Source: Odobenus rosmarus divergens (lineage: Eukaryota > Chordata > Mammalia > Carnivora > Odobenidae). Taken from it: a stretch of 64,000 bases of DNA. The stretch is taken from the NCBI RefSeq assembly GCF_000321225.1, contig NW_004450458.1, positions 2,052,024 to 2,116,023 of the forward strand, in the 5' to 3' direction. Below, one piece after another: positions 53,895 to 64,000 of this stretch (the stretch's first letter is position 1; each line of letters begins with the position of its first letter). Below the pieces are notes generated by a model, which saw nothing but the letters and a program-made list of their open reading frames with translations, was not told where the DNA came from and did not search any database. The translations under genes and the position numbers were made by a program.

Positions 53895-54324
53895 GGTTAA
53901 TGCTATGGTAAATAGACAAGTTTTAAAACATGTTATTACCATTATGATATTGTATTCCAACCAATTAAAAAAATTTTATCATGAAAATTTTTAAACACAA
54001 AAGCATAGAGAAAATAGAACGATGACCTTCTAGGTCCCAGAAAATTTGACTGCTTCTCAGATTATGTTCTTTGTAAGAGGAAGGCAGCAGGTTGAGGCTG
54101 GGTTGAGTTCTATACTCTGGGAATGCTAGTAGGTATAGGGCACAAGCAGAGGGATGCACATCCTGGCAGGTCCTATATGGTGGGGAGGAGAGGACACTGT
54201 AGTAGTTGTAATGAAAAACTCTAAGTGTGAGAGGTAAGAGCTGATATATCAGAGATCCACTTGGAGCCTGTCCAATGGTCCCTTTTCTGCTCTATTCCAA
54301 GATACTTGTAAGCCCTCAGAGAGG
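53895..54324. other. Unassigned stretch
   Basis: 53,965-54,030 (TTATCATGAAAATTTTTAAACACAAAAGCATAGAGAAAATAGAACGATGA) is faintly like an antisense L1M 3' terminus. The rest is unassigned. Confidence 0.4.
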
Positions 54325-54485
54325 TATAGTGGCACAGATTCAGACCCTGGAAGTAGGATTTGACTCTTAGCTCTGCCACTTATGAAAAATTTAAGCCTTT
54401 ATTTCCTCTTCTAAAAAATGGGTCAAATAATAGTACTTGCCTCAGAAGAGAATTAAATGAGATAAGGTACATACCACTTTTCATT
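54325..54485 (+). mobile_element. MIR, sense
   Basis: GAGGTATAGTGGCACAGATTCAGACCCTGGA, TTAGCTCTGCCACTTATGAAAAATTTAAGCCT, TCCTCTTCTAAAAAATGGGTCAAATAATAGTACTTGCCTC and ATTAAATGAGATAAGGTAC are a clear MIR, nearly full length. Confidence 0.85.
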
Positions 54486-54799
54486 GATTCAGAGGCTCAC
54501 ACTTTTTCACACTTTCTCATCTCTGAAATATGTCTTAACAGTCAATGACACCATGATTTAATTAGAGCATTTTCTTCTTCATGGTGGTTCATAAAATAAT
54601 GGTGAGTCTTATGGCTGATAGAATCTTAGATTACATGAAACATTGTAGCAAGTGCTTAATGAATATTAGTGATCAAGATAATGATGATCGTAGAGTTTTC
54701 CTAATTCATTCCAATCAAAGCTCGTATCATGGAAACTTGGCTCTATGCAAAAGAGGAGTTAAATTCCCAAGTATCACAGTGGATTCATTGATTTTTCTT
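54486..54799. other. Unassigned stretch
   Basis: AT-rich with ATGATGATCG-type runs. Possibly an old DNA transposon, but I cannot name a family. Confidence 0.4.
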
Positions 54800-55541
54800 T
54801 TGATGTTCTATTAGTTTTTTTGTGTCATGCTGTTTTGATACTCTGTTATTAGGTATGTATACATTAATGATTATTAGTCTTCTTGGAGCATTGATCCCTT
54901 TATCATTACATAATGCTCCTGTTCATCACTGACAACTTTCCTTGCTCTGAAAGTTATATAGCTCTGTCTGAAATTAATATAGCTACTCCTACTTTCCTTT
55001 GATTCGTGGGAGCATGGTATATCTTTCTCTATCCCTTTCCTTTAATCTATATGTGCCTTTGTGTTTAAGAAGGGTTTCTTGTAAACAACGTAGAGTTAGG
55101 TCTTGTTTTTCCATCTACTCTAAACATCTCGGTCTTTTTATTTGTGTATTTAGACTATTGATGTTTAAAGTGATTATTGATATAGTTGGATTAATATCTA
55201 GTTGTTGTTATTGTTTTCTACTTGTTGCTCTTGTTTGGTGCTATTTTTGTCTTCCACTCCCCCTTTTTTTTTTTTTTTGACTTTTATGGTTTTAACTGAG
55301 TATTTTATATGATTCCATTTTCTTTCTCTTCTTAGCATATCATTTATACTTCTTTGTTTAAGGTTCCCCTAGAGTTTCTTATTTGTTCCCCTAGAGTTTG
55401 AATAATGCATTTACAATCAATCCAAGTCCACTTCCAAATAGCACTCTACCACTTCGTGGGTACAAAATTTCCCTAATTTCTCCCTCCCATTCCTTGTATC
55501 TTTACTGTCGTTCATTTCATTTATACAGAAGTATTCATGTA

Positions 55542-55973
55542 CATGTATACCTCATTTTACTGTGCTTTGAAGATGCAGATTTTTTTTTTACATATTGAAG
55601 GTTTATAGGCACCATTTTTCCAACAGCATTTGCTCACTTTGTGTCTCTGTGTCACATTTTGGCAATTCTTACAATATTTCAAAATTTTCCATTATTATTA
55701 TATTTGTTATAGTGATCTGTGATCAGTGATTGTAATTCGCTGAAAGCTCAGAAGATGGTTAGTATTTTTTAGCAATAAAGTATTTTTGAATTAAGGTATG
55801 TACAGTTGTTTTTTTAGACAATGCTATTGCACACTTAATAAACTATAGTATAGTTAAGCAAAACTTTTATATGCACTGAGAAACCAAAAAATTCATTTGA
55901 CTCATTTTATTGCAATATTTGCTTGATTGCAGTGGTCTGGAACAGAACCAGCAATATCTCTGAGGTATGCTTG
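55542..55973. mobile_element. Tigger1-like deleted DNA transposon inside L1M
   Basis: Left end GTATACCTCATTTTACTGTGCTTTG and right end CAATATCTCTGAGGTATGCTTG are the Tigger1-type inverted termini. Inside, GGCACCATTTTTCCAACAGCATTTGCTCAC jumps, after GATCTGTGATCAGTGATT, to CGCTGAAAGCTCAGAAGATGGTTAG. The transposase gene is therefore deleted. TA precedes the left end, as expected for this superfamily. Confidence 0.88.
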
Positions 55974-56383
55974 TGTATACATAAATATATACTTATATAT
56001 AAGCATATATATATGTACATATATGTACATTCCTATGTCATATACATAGGAATACATAATTGAATACATTGTTATTATTTTGAACAGACTGTTATCAGTT
56101 TAGATCAATTAAGAATAAAAAATAGAAGTTTTTACTTTACTTTCACTTTTTCATTCTCTGATGCTCTTCCTTTCTTTATGTAGATTTGAGTTTCTGACCT
56201 AGAACATTTCCTTCTCGCTGAAGAACTTCTTCTAATATTTTTTTTTGCAAGCTGCATCTACTGGCAACAAATTCCTTCAATTTTTGTTTGAGAGAATCTT
56301 TATTACTCTTTTACTTCTGAAGAATAATTTTGCAGGTTACAGAAGTCTAGATTGGTGTTTTTTTTTTCCTTTTCAGCACTTTA

Positions 56384-56584
56384 TTATTATTTTTTAAATT
56401 TTATTTATTTATTGGAGAGAGAGAGGGAGAGAGAGGGAACAGCATTGGGGAGGGGCAGAGGGAGAGGAAGAAGCAGACTCCCTGTTGAGCAGGAAACCCC
56501 ATGTGGGACTAGATTCCAGGACCCTGGGATCATGACTTGAGCTGAAGGCAGACACTTAACTGACTGAGTCACCAAGGTGCCACT
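56384..56584 (-). mobile_element. Can-SINE in L1M, antisense
   Basis: TTATTATTTTTTAAATTTTATTTATTTATTGGAG to ACTTAACTGACTGAGTCACCAAGGTGCCA. TSD CCTTTTCAGCACTTTA (56,368-56,383) against CCTTTCAGCACTTTA (56,585-56,599), one base indel. Confidence 0.95.
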
Positions 56585-56775
56585 CCTTTCAGCACTTTAA
56601 ATATTCACTGTACTTGCTTGCATGTTTCTAAAGGGAAGTCAGATATAATTCTTATTTTTGCTTTTCTATATGAAGGTGTTCCCCCCCCACCCCCACCCCT
56701 GGGTTCTTTCAAGATTCTTTCAAGATTCTTTCTTTGTATTTGATTTTCTGTAGTTTGAATATGCTACAGGTGTAG

Positions 56776-56780
<5 letters not shown>

Positions 56781-56814
<34 letters not shown>
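56781..56814. repeat. (GT)17 microsatellite
   Basis: Seventeen uninterrupted GT units inside the L1M at the TAGTTTTTG position. Probably length-polymorphic. Confidence 0.97.
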
Positions 56815-56816
<2 letters not shown>

Positions 56817-57047
56817 ATCCTGCTTGGTGTTCTCTGAGCTTCCTGGATCTGTGGTTTGGTGTCTGACATTAATTTGGGAAAATTCTTTCAGTTGTTACTG
56901 CTTCAAATATTGCTTCTGTTCCTTTCTGTCTCTCTTCTCCTTCTGATATTCCCATTACCCATATAGTGTGTCTTTTAGTCCATGGTTCTTTGATACTTTG
57001 TTCTACTTTTTCTAATCTTTTCTCTTTGCTTTTCAGTTTGGAATTGT

Positions 57048-57244
57048 CTTTCTTTTAAAGATTTTATTTATTTATTGGAGAGAAAGAGAGAGATAGCAAG
57101 AGAGAGCAGAGCAGGAGGGGGGCAGAGAGAGAAGCAGGCTTCCCACTGAGCAGGTAACCCAACACAGGGCTTGATCCCAGGACCCTGGGATCATGACCTG
57201 AGCCGAAGGCAGACACTTAACCGACTGAGCCACTGAGGCGCTCC
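57048..57244 (-). mobile_element. Can-SINE in L1M, antisense
   Basis: TCTTTTAAAGATTTTATTTATTTATTGGAGAG to ACTTAACCGACTGAGCCACTGAGGCGCTCC. TSD CAGTTTGGAA at 57,034-57,043 and 57,245-57,254. Confidence 0.94.
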
Positions 57245-57355
57245 CAGTTTGGAAGTTTCTATTGTCATATCCATAAGCTCAGAGTTTCTTTCTTCAGCTA
57301 TGTTCATTCTACCAACGAGCCTTCAAAATGTTCTTATTTCTGTTTTAGTATTTTT

Positions 57356-57544
57356 TTGTAAAGATTTTATTTCTTTATTTGACAGAGAGAGAGCACAAGT
57401 AGGCAAAGCGGCAGGCAGAGGGAGAGGGAGAAGCAGGCTCCTTGCTGAGCAGGGAACCCGACGCAGGGCTCTATCCCAGGACCCTGGACTCATGACCTGA
57501 GCTGAAGGCAGCTGCCCAACGGACTGAGCCACCCAGGCGCCCCA
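57356..57544 (-). mobile_element. Can-SINE in L1M, antisense
   Basis: TTGTAAAGATTTTATTTCTTTATTTGACAG to CTGCCCAACGGACTGAGCCACCCAGGCGCCCC. A perfect 16-bp TSD (CTGTTTTAGTATTTTT) lies at 57,340-57,355 and 57,545-57,560. Confidence 0.97.
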
Positions 57545-58600
57545 CTGTTTTAGTATTTTTAGTCGCTAGCTTTTCCTTTTGATTCTTTCTTAGAATTTTC
57601 ATCTCTCTGCTTACCTTTGTTCTTGCAAGCTGCTTACTTTTCCCATTAAAGCTCTTAGGATACCAATCACAGTTTTTAAAAATTCCTGGTCTTATAATTT
57701 CAACAGTCTTGCCGTATCTGACTCTGGTTCTGATATTTGTTTAGTTTCTTCTAATGGTATTTTTCGCCTTTAGTATGACTGGTAATTTTTTGTTGAAAGG
57801 CATATATAATGTACGGTGTAAATGAAACTGTGGTACATAGGTTTTTAGTAATGTGGGGTTAAGGTATAGGTGGAGGAGAAGCACTCTATAGTCCTATGAT
57901 TATATCTTAGTCTTTTGGTAAACTTGTGCTCCTGGACTATGAATGTTTTTTCCCCTTGAGGTGGGACAGGATGGCCAGAAGGGGCTGAACTTGTGTATTT
58001 CTCTTCCCCAACATAAAAAGCTAGAACTGGCCAGAGTTGGGTATTTCCCTTACCCTACATAGGTTAGGCTCTGATTAAACCCCAGCAGGTTAGAGTCTGG
58101 TAAAGTAAGCTCTTTCCAGGGCAGGTCTTGTTAAGAAGAACAGAATGCTTTGGCATATCTCAAAATGATTCCTTTTCTTTTCCCCTGCTGGAAAAAAGAA
58201 CATTTTTCTCTAATATTACTGTGAGGCCCTCGTAGAGCTCCTAGAGGCAAAACTCACAAAAGTGTGGACCCCCCAAGACTAGGTCCTTGCAAAATTTTAT
58301 CTCTCAGCATTGTCCACCCTGAACCTCCAGAAATTCTTCAATTACAGTTCCACTTTTCCTATTCTGACACTGGTTTCCATGGCAGTTTCTGCTTTGGTAC
58401 GTGGAGGTTGTCTGTATTTGCCTGTCTGTCTCTCCAGTTTTGAAGATAGCAGGTTGCCCTCTGTCCTCACTCCACTGGCAGATCTAAGCTTAGTGATAGA
58501 TTTTTCAGTTTGTTCAGTTTTTTTTTTACCCATTGTTAGGACAGAGTGAAGACTTTTGAGTTTCTTATGTGCTGGATCAGAAACCAGAAGTTCATGTCTT

Positions 58601-59399
58601 TGTAAAAATCTTTTTCAGACTGTATCTGTAGTAAAACCAAACATAGATATAAAAGAATCCACCAAAGAGTATCTAGACCCTCTGTTACTGGTTAAAGTTG
58701 GGGGGAAATTCTTTGGTGGAATTACTGGAATCTTTTGGGTCTGATGCTCTGGGGGAGAACTTGGGGCAGAAGCAGAGGTGATGCCTCTGATATTTTAGGA
58801 ATCTAAAAAAATGTTCCTTCCAAAGTCATTAATCTAACTCTCATGAATTAATTATACTTTTAGCTGATTTTCTGTGTCCATAAACAAAGAAGGACTTACT
58901 ATTTGAAGGCCTCTGATGAATAAGTAGAACTTAAAGAGCAAGAATTGGAAGCGTGCTGATGCTGAGATGCTGTTCCTGGGAGCTCCAAAGTTTCTGCAAG
59001 TTTCTTAAGAAATACAGCTAAGTAAAAGGTGGAAAACATTGTAGTTGCCTTGCTTTCTTTCACTGTCTGTATTGAAGATGTAATGAAATAGTCATTAGTT
59101 TATGATAGTCTTATATTCATGGGTTTGGTAGGAATGACTCCAAAATGCTTCCCAATCCAGTAAAGACATCAAAGTCCAATGAAGGCTCAGAAGTGAATAA
59201 AAATTACTAAAAGTTACACTTTTTAAAAAGTCTCAGAGAAGGTATTTATCTGAAAAGTCATAGATTGATATAGATAAAAATTAATATTGTCCTTCCCAGT
59301 TAGCATTTGATAGATGCTTAAACAGTGAATGTCTGATGAAAATTTAGTTTTTATTTCAATTTCTAGTTAAGTTCATTTTCACATGTTTCTGAGGCAACT
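58601..59399. other. Unassigned non-coding stretch
   Basis: Plain AT-rich sequence after the L1 5' end. No repeat or gene recognised. Confidence 0.5.
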
Positions 59400-59570
59400 A
59401 GTATAATATGGTGGTCAAGGGTGTAGCTCAGGAGTGGTTTGTGTTTCTGACCTTGGGGAAGTTGCTCAGTTTGCTCATCTGGAAAATGGTGATGCTGGGA
59501 GACCTTAGAGCCTACATGAGTACCCACTGGGATAGTTCACATAAAAAGCTCAGTAAATGTTGGCTTTTAT
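59400..59570 (+). mobile_element. MIR, sense
   Basis: ATATGGTGGTCAAGGGTGTAG, TTCTGACCTTGGGGAAGTTGCTCAG, TTGCTCATCTGGAAAATGGTGATG and AAAAAGCTCAGTAAATGTTGGCTTTTA give the MIR core and end. Confidence 0.75.
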
Positions 59571-59977
59571 TTCTATAAAAAAAACCCCCATCATTCAGAG
59601 ACACAGTGTTGTGCAGATTATTGTGATTATTGAAGGAACTCACAGGACATTGGAGAAAAGGATAAACTCTCAGTGTTGACAGAAGAGTTGACAGTTGGCC
59701 GCTTTTCTTAAAATATGTTCGCACTCTGTTTCATTTCTGAAGAAAGTGTTGAATCTCTTCTTCATGTCACCCATCCCTGCAGGTGGGCACAGCTCCAGGA
59801 GTGCACAGCCGGCCACCCCTAGGCCTGATGGAAATGAAGAGAGACCAGGGGAGATAGAAGCAATTTCAGAAACGGGGAAAAGGCAGTAAGGAAAAAGCTG
59901 GAGAATGCTGGAGTAATCTTACTTTTCCTACAAAAGGTACAAAATGGGCTGGCACAGTTTTCTTAAACCTTTGACAC
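59571..59977. other. Unassigned non-coding stretch
   Basis: No repeat recognised. GTTGACAG occurs twice, near 59,675 and 59,688. A GC-richer patch at 59,775-59,830 is not a CpG island. Confidence 0.45.
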
Positions 59978-60180
59978 TAGAGGTCAACAAAATTTCTCTG
60001 TTAAGGGCCAACTAGTAAATATATTTGGCTTGTTGGGCCATATGGTCTCTAGCACAACTACTCAGCTCTTCCTGTAGCACAAAAGGAGTCATATATGCTA
60101 CATAAAAACTGATCATGGCTGTGTTCTAATAAAATTTTATTGACAAAAACTGGTTGTGAGCCATAGTTTACCAACCCCTG
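59978..60180. mobile_element. hAT-type non-autonomous DNA transposon
   Basis: AGAGGTCAACAAAATTTCTCTGTTAAGGGCCAACTAGTAAATAT at the left and GTTTACCAACCCCTG at the right are the imperfect inverted termini (canonical CAGGGGTCGGCAAAC). Inside are GGGCCATATGGTCTCTAGCACAACTACTCAGCTC and TGTTCTAATAAAATTTTATTGACAAAAAC. This is a well-known mammalian Charlie-group short element; I do not commit to a subfamily name. Confidence 0.8.
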
Positions 60181-61869
60181 ATCTAGAGCACACCTGAGGG
60201 TAATGCAAAGCATTCATTGTTTTTCCCATAAAGTTGCCTAAGAAAAAATTTGGAGACTTTCTTTCCCCCTCTAATATCCCTTCCTCTTTTTACTCCACAC
60301 ATTTCCTACCCCAGGGCCTTAGGTCCATTCTGGTGGTGACCACAGTGACTATGGTTTGTGCAGGAGCATGGCAGTATCTGTGCCTAGGCTCAGCCCTCCC
60401 ACAATCTCAGAGGGGAGCTCCTACAAGACAAAGCCTCCTTTTTACACTGATAGCTTTGCATTAACTTTAATATCTGATTCCATTAAAAGACACGCCCTGT
60501 CAGGGTAAGAGAATGGGAAATGAAGAGGGTGAGAGATTCAGAAAGTTCCAGAATATGAGGCTTAATTTAAATGATACTCCCTGGCATCCCACTCAAAGTA
60601 TTTCTACAAAACACAAGCTGTGTCCTCACGCAGGGAGAGACCCATGTCTCCAGACCCTCCTGGACTCGAGGGGGAGTCCCCAGCCTGCTCATAGCTTCCT
60701 CCTGTGTCTCCTTTCCCTGGGAGCTGGATTCATTTTTCATTTTTTGGTTATAAAGTTTTATTCTGATTTCTTAGGATTTATCTGCCTGTCAGTCTTAAAG
60801 TCTTACTTCCATTTCAGCCAAGAATACTGGAGTCCTGTCACAAACTTGTTCTGGGTTCCAACATTTATCAGGTGGACATGAAGAATGGGCTAGATGAGGC
60901 TTTGCTACAGATAAAGAATCTGCATCTTTTAAGATCTGTAGAAGAAGTGCTCATTTTCCAGCCTTTCTTCATGGCAGCTAGCCCCGTGTCTTATCCTCAG
61001 TAAATATTTCTTGATGGTATTTTGAGGGCATGGCAACTGTGACTATATCCCTTTGTATATTTGTTCAACAAAAGGCTGATTTTCTAGTTCCAGAAGCAGA
61101 ACTGAAGCAATTTTTTTTTTCAAGAGAACAGGGTTTTGCATAGAGACATAGACTTTCAGAATAAAACAAATCTACTTTCTTGAGACTCATAGGGGAAATG
61201 GTGGGGAGGTGTTGAGGATCTTTAGGGTAGTTAAGGGTTACAGTTTCTTTTCATTCTAGATAAGAGTTGGGGACAGGCTAGAGCAGCATATGTACAACTC
61301 ATTGGTCCTGGAGAAGGCAGAGTCCTTTATTACCCAATGCAAGGAGATACAGTACTTCTAGGAGCCAGTCCCAACAGGCGCAACTATGGCTACCTGTATT
61401 ATTGCCTTAGGCTCTTGTAGGAAGACAGCCAGAGGCTCCCTAATGGAACCAGCTGCACATAATCCTCATTCTCATCAAGAAGGCTAGATCATAGGGGCTG
61501 GTGGCCTTATCATATCAGGGGCAACCAGTTATTTCACATATCATCAACGAATCCTTTACAAACCAACCACATAGTTACATTTCAAGCATATCACTGGTGC
61601 CTGAATCCAACTGTTATATTATAATCCAGTTGCATCATCAGGCTTTATCGCTAAAGGCCTAGGGTTTTAAATACTTTATGGAACAGCCTGATGACCTAAG
61701 AGAGAAAGTCTCATTTCACAATAGTATTTACTTGACTGTGTGTATAGGCACATCGCAGGTCCTGGGAAGAAAGGAATTTCTCCAAGAAACTCTAACCAGG
61801 ACACGTTAGCAATTTCTTGCTGATTTCACTCTGACACTGAATTTTCTTCTCATTCAAATGTGCATTCAT
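60181..61869. other. Unassigned non-coding stretch
   Basis: No gene or clear repeat. The 122-codon frame at 60,513-60,881 has no recognisable family and overlaps other frames. 61,100-61,700 could be an old LTR, but nothing diagnostic is visible. Confidence 0.45.
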
Positions 61870-62060
61870 TCATTCACTCAAATATTTGTTGAGTGTCCCC
61901 TGTGTATAATGTACTCTCTTAGGGACTGTGGATACCTTAGTGAATAAAACATGTGGCCCAGTTGCCCTGATGGGTGGGCTCTAAACTATACATACTGGTG
62001 GGATAAAGTCATCAGAAAAATAGGCATTAAATAATGATTTCGATTTGGCTTTGAAGACAG
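61870..62060 (-). mobile_element. L2 3' terminus, antisense
   Basis: CATTCATTCATTCACTCAAATATTTGTTGAGTGTCCCCTGTGTATAATGTACTCTCTTAGGGACTGTGGATACCTTAGTGAATAAAAC is the reversed L2 end, well preserved for about 100 bp. Confidence 0.8.
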
Positions 62061-62845
62061 CACCTAATTTTAAGGAAAAACTTCTTAGTTAGGTTTTATT
62101 AAATGTATTAAGTATGTTAGAATTTCTCAATGGTACATAAACTCATGATGGCAGGAAATAGCCCAGAAGTTTGGGACAGGACTTTGAAGAAATCTTACAA
62201 TAGATAATCCCTTAGTGGATAAATGAGAGGTGTCAATAATAGCAGTGGGAATTTGCTTAGGCCCTTTTCCTGGATTTTCACGTCATTGAGAGGAGACGTG
62301 CTCTTAAGTTCTCCTTTCGAGGATCAAGGGTGATTTCACGGCATATTGATATTTGAAGAAATTCATTCAATGTAAGGCAAATACCGTTTCCATTATGAGT
62401 ACACAAAGTGGATGTGTTCTAAATAAAGAGTCCTAGTCATATATTAACTCATCTATAAAATAGATATTTCCATGTATCTGTCACACTCACTTGATTTTAA
62501 AGTTATTTTCTGCCAGGAAAAGCAAATAAAATCCATCCTGCCTAATTGTGGCCTCTAAGATTTCTCTCTGAAGCGCTCTCCCTGTCCTCCATTTGGTTTC
62601 TTGTAGAACTTCCCTACTGTTTGTAGATCACCCTTATCAAAATATTAGTCCCACAGAAAACTTTGCTTGTGCCCGAAAGACTCAACACATATGAACTTCC
62701 CCAGAGATCTAAGGAAGACTCTGGCTACCTACTTGGACTCCGTGTCCTCACTGGTGTAGTGTTTCTGGTCTGGTTACTTGGACTTAGTCCTGCCCAGAAT
62801 CCCCACCCAGGTGCAGACAGGGCCATTGTTAGTTGTCTGAAACTC
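62061..62845. other. Unassigned non-coding stretch
   Basis: 62,520-62,820 is loosely pyrimidine-rich like L2 but without a clear block order. No gene. Confidence 0.45.
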
Positions 62846-63005
62846 CTCATGTTGACTCCTCTTCACAGCAACCCCATGTGGTAGTCTTATCTCTATTTCA
62901 TCATGAGGAGACTGACACATGATCAAGTCACATAGCTAGTGCTTCCAAGGCGAGTACTTGAACCTGGGTCTATGGTTTCAAAATGTGGGTTCTAGGACCA
63001 GTCAC
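62846..63005 (-). mobile_element. MIR, antisense
   Basis: CACAGCAACCCCATGTGGTAGTCTTATCTCTATTTCATCATGAGGAGACTGACACATGATCAAGTCACATAGCTAGTGC... TACTTGAACCTGGGTCTATGG is a reversed MIR core. Confidence 0.8.
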
Positions 63006-63796
63006 TTTTGCCTCTTGTATTTCTAATAATTAGATAATGTAATGATGGTATCCTTCCTTATGATATTATAAGCAGCCGACCAAGAGGACAGATGACCCTA
63101 GAGGCCATGGGACTGATCACTGATTGTCTGGGGGCAGCTCACCCTAGAATTCTAGGTCCAGAAAGACCCATAATTTCCTCCTCAGCTCTCTCATTCCCTC
63201 AAATCGGAAGATATTGGGACCCCGTCTGCTGCTCTCCCCTCCAGAGCAGTTGTATTTGATTCTCCTAGGGGTTCAGCGAGTATGCCTGGTTTTGTTGACT
63301 TTTTTACTCTTACTTTTTGCAAATTCTTTCCAGGTCCTGTTATTGTTGTTTTGACAAATTGCCTTTGAATTCTTTTTTTTTTTTTTTTCTTTTTCACAGT
63401 CCCTGCTCTGGCCAGTGACTGGGTGACTGACTCCCTAGTTGGCCTCTTTGCTGACAGCAGGTCCACAGTGTATATGCTCACCTGATAATTTTCCTGCAGG
63501 CTATGAGATTCTTTCATTCAGGGGCTCTTTCTTGCTTCAGATCAGGTTTCCCATTTTAGCATTCAGAATCTTCCCCCAATGCCAGTCTGATTTTGGATGT
63601 TGGACTTACTCCTGCCTCTGTTTTTCTGCGTGGGCTTTTAGCCCACATGTTCTAAGTCTCAGCCATATTTCAAAGTTCATTTCCTCCAAAACTTCTATCA
63701 CACTGACCTTTAGCTTTTTGAATTTCCTTTAGAACCAATGGTAGTGGTCTCGCATATGCTCTTCCTCTTCCTAGAATACCTTTCCTCCTGTTTCTC
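63006..63796. other. Unassigned non-coding stretch
   Basis: A T run lies at 63,370-63,389. 63,550-63,780 has L2-like pyrimidine phrasing (CTTTCCTCCTGTTTCTCACTTAGC). No gene. Confidence 0.45.
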
Positions 63797-63811
63797 ACTT
63801 AGCTTTCCTTT

Positions 63812-63985
63812 ATTTATTTATTTATTTATTTATAAAAAGATTTTATTTATTTATTTAAGAGAGAGGGAGAGAGGGAGGGAGAGTGAGAGAGTGAAGCAGA
63901 CTCCCCATGGAGCATGGAACCCAATACAGGGCTCGAATCCAGAACCCTAAGATCAATGACCTGAGCTGAATCAGACGCTTAACCA
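63812..63985 (-). mobile_element. Can-SINE, 5'-truncated, antisense
   Basis: (ATTT)n TATAAAAAGATTTTATTTATTTATTTAAGAG to GACGCTTAACCAA, where the head stops about 23 bases short (GAGCCACCCAGGCGCCCC missing). A perfect 15-bp TSD (ACTTAGCTTTCCTTT) lies at 63,797-63,811 and 63,986-64,000, so the truncation happened during insertion. The right copy is the last base of the window. Confidence 0.95.
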
Positions 63986-64000
63986 ACTTAGCTTTCCTTT

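Larger units (their letters stand above)
54800..58600 (-). mobile_element. L1M 5' half, antisense, interrupted
   Basis: Begins in ORF2 (ATTACATAATGCTCCTGTTCATC; GTCTGAAATTAATATAGCTACTCCTAC; GACTATTGATGTTTAAAGTGATTATTGATATAGTTGG). It continues through ORF1-region sequence (GATTCTTTCTTAGAATTTTCATCTCTCTGC) to the antisense 5' end, where GGATCAGAAACCAGAAGT lies at about 58,573-58,590. The 3' half of the element is absent. A Tigger and three SINEs interrupt it. Not coding. Confidence 0.85.

Noticed and set aside
2551..63985. tRNA-like A and B boxes
   Set aside because: They belong to tRNA-derived SINE heads. None is followed by a foldable acceptor stem or sits outside a SINE, so no tRNA gene is called.
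1..64000. CRISPR array, prophage, operon or other microbial system
   Set aside because: Repeat content, base composition and lack of compact genes show mammalian nuclear DNA. No spaced identical repeats of CRISPR type were seen.

Overview
This window is nuclear DNA from a carnivoran mammal. It holds more than three dozen tRNA-derived Can-SINE (SINEC) copies, beginning with the CGCCTGGGTGGCTCAG head or ending in its complement. It also holds a carnivore-type L1 3' end and older mammalian repeats (L1M, L2, MIR, MLT1, MLT2, Tigger, hAT). The SINE bodies and tails (CAAATAAATAAATAAAATCTT) look like arctoid carnivores (bear, seal or mustelid relatives) rather than the dog SINEC_Cf or felid forms. 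I cannot resolve the species. I found no convincing protein-coding exon, no functional RNA gene and no CpG island. The window reads as intergenic or deep-intronic DNA.

Layout: 0-3.7 kb is mixed old L1/MIR/L2 with three Can-SINEs. From 3.7 to 15.8 kb there is no SINE at all; this stretch is mostly single-copy, with one L2, one short carnivore L1, an AT/CA tract and a 140-bp TTCC tract. 16-19.8 kb is also quiet and holds the longest open frame (199 codons, no family recognised). 19.8-21.5 kb is a nested pile of carnivore L1, L1M and four SINEs. 24.37-24.65 kb is a 283-bp degenerate full-length palindrome that I could not assign to a family. 25.4-29.7 kb mixes SINEs, MIR and two long L2 pieces. 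29.7-32.6 kb is quiet. 32.8-40.4 kb is dense: an MLT2 LTR, an MLT1 LTR, an L1 5' piece that splits a MIR, and many SINEs. 40.55-47.33 kb is one long, decayed antisense L1M carrying seven SINEs and an MLT1 LTR. 54.8-58.6 kb is a second antisense L1M carrying a Tigger1-like element and three SINEs. 48.9-52.1 kb and 58.6-63.8 kb are quiet again.

The elements do not work together as a system. What the sequence does give is a readable insertion history: flanking target-site duplications (TSDs) and nesting order let the SINE subfamilies be ranked by age. Three SINE types are visible: a short old form ending in ATTACTT plus A; an intermediate form carrying a TCAAG motif; and a younger form, one branch of which lacks a G in CAGTCGGTTAAG and has the cleanest TSDs. 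Family names (L1M, MIR, L2, MLT, Tigger1) are my recognition from memory of consensus sequences, not a database search. Edges of old repeats are approximate to tens of bases.
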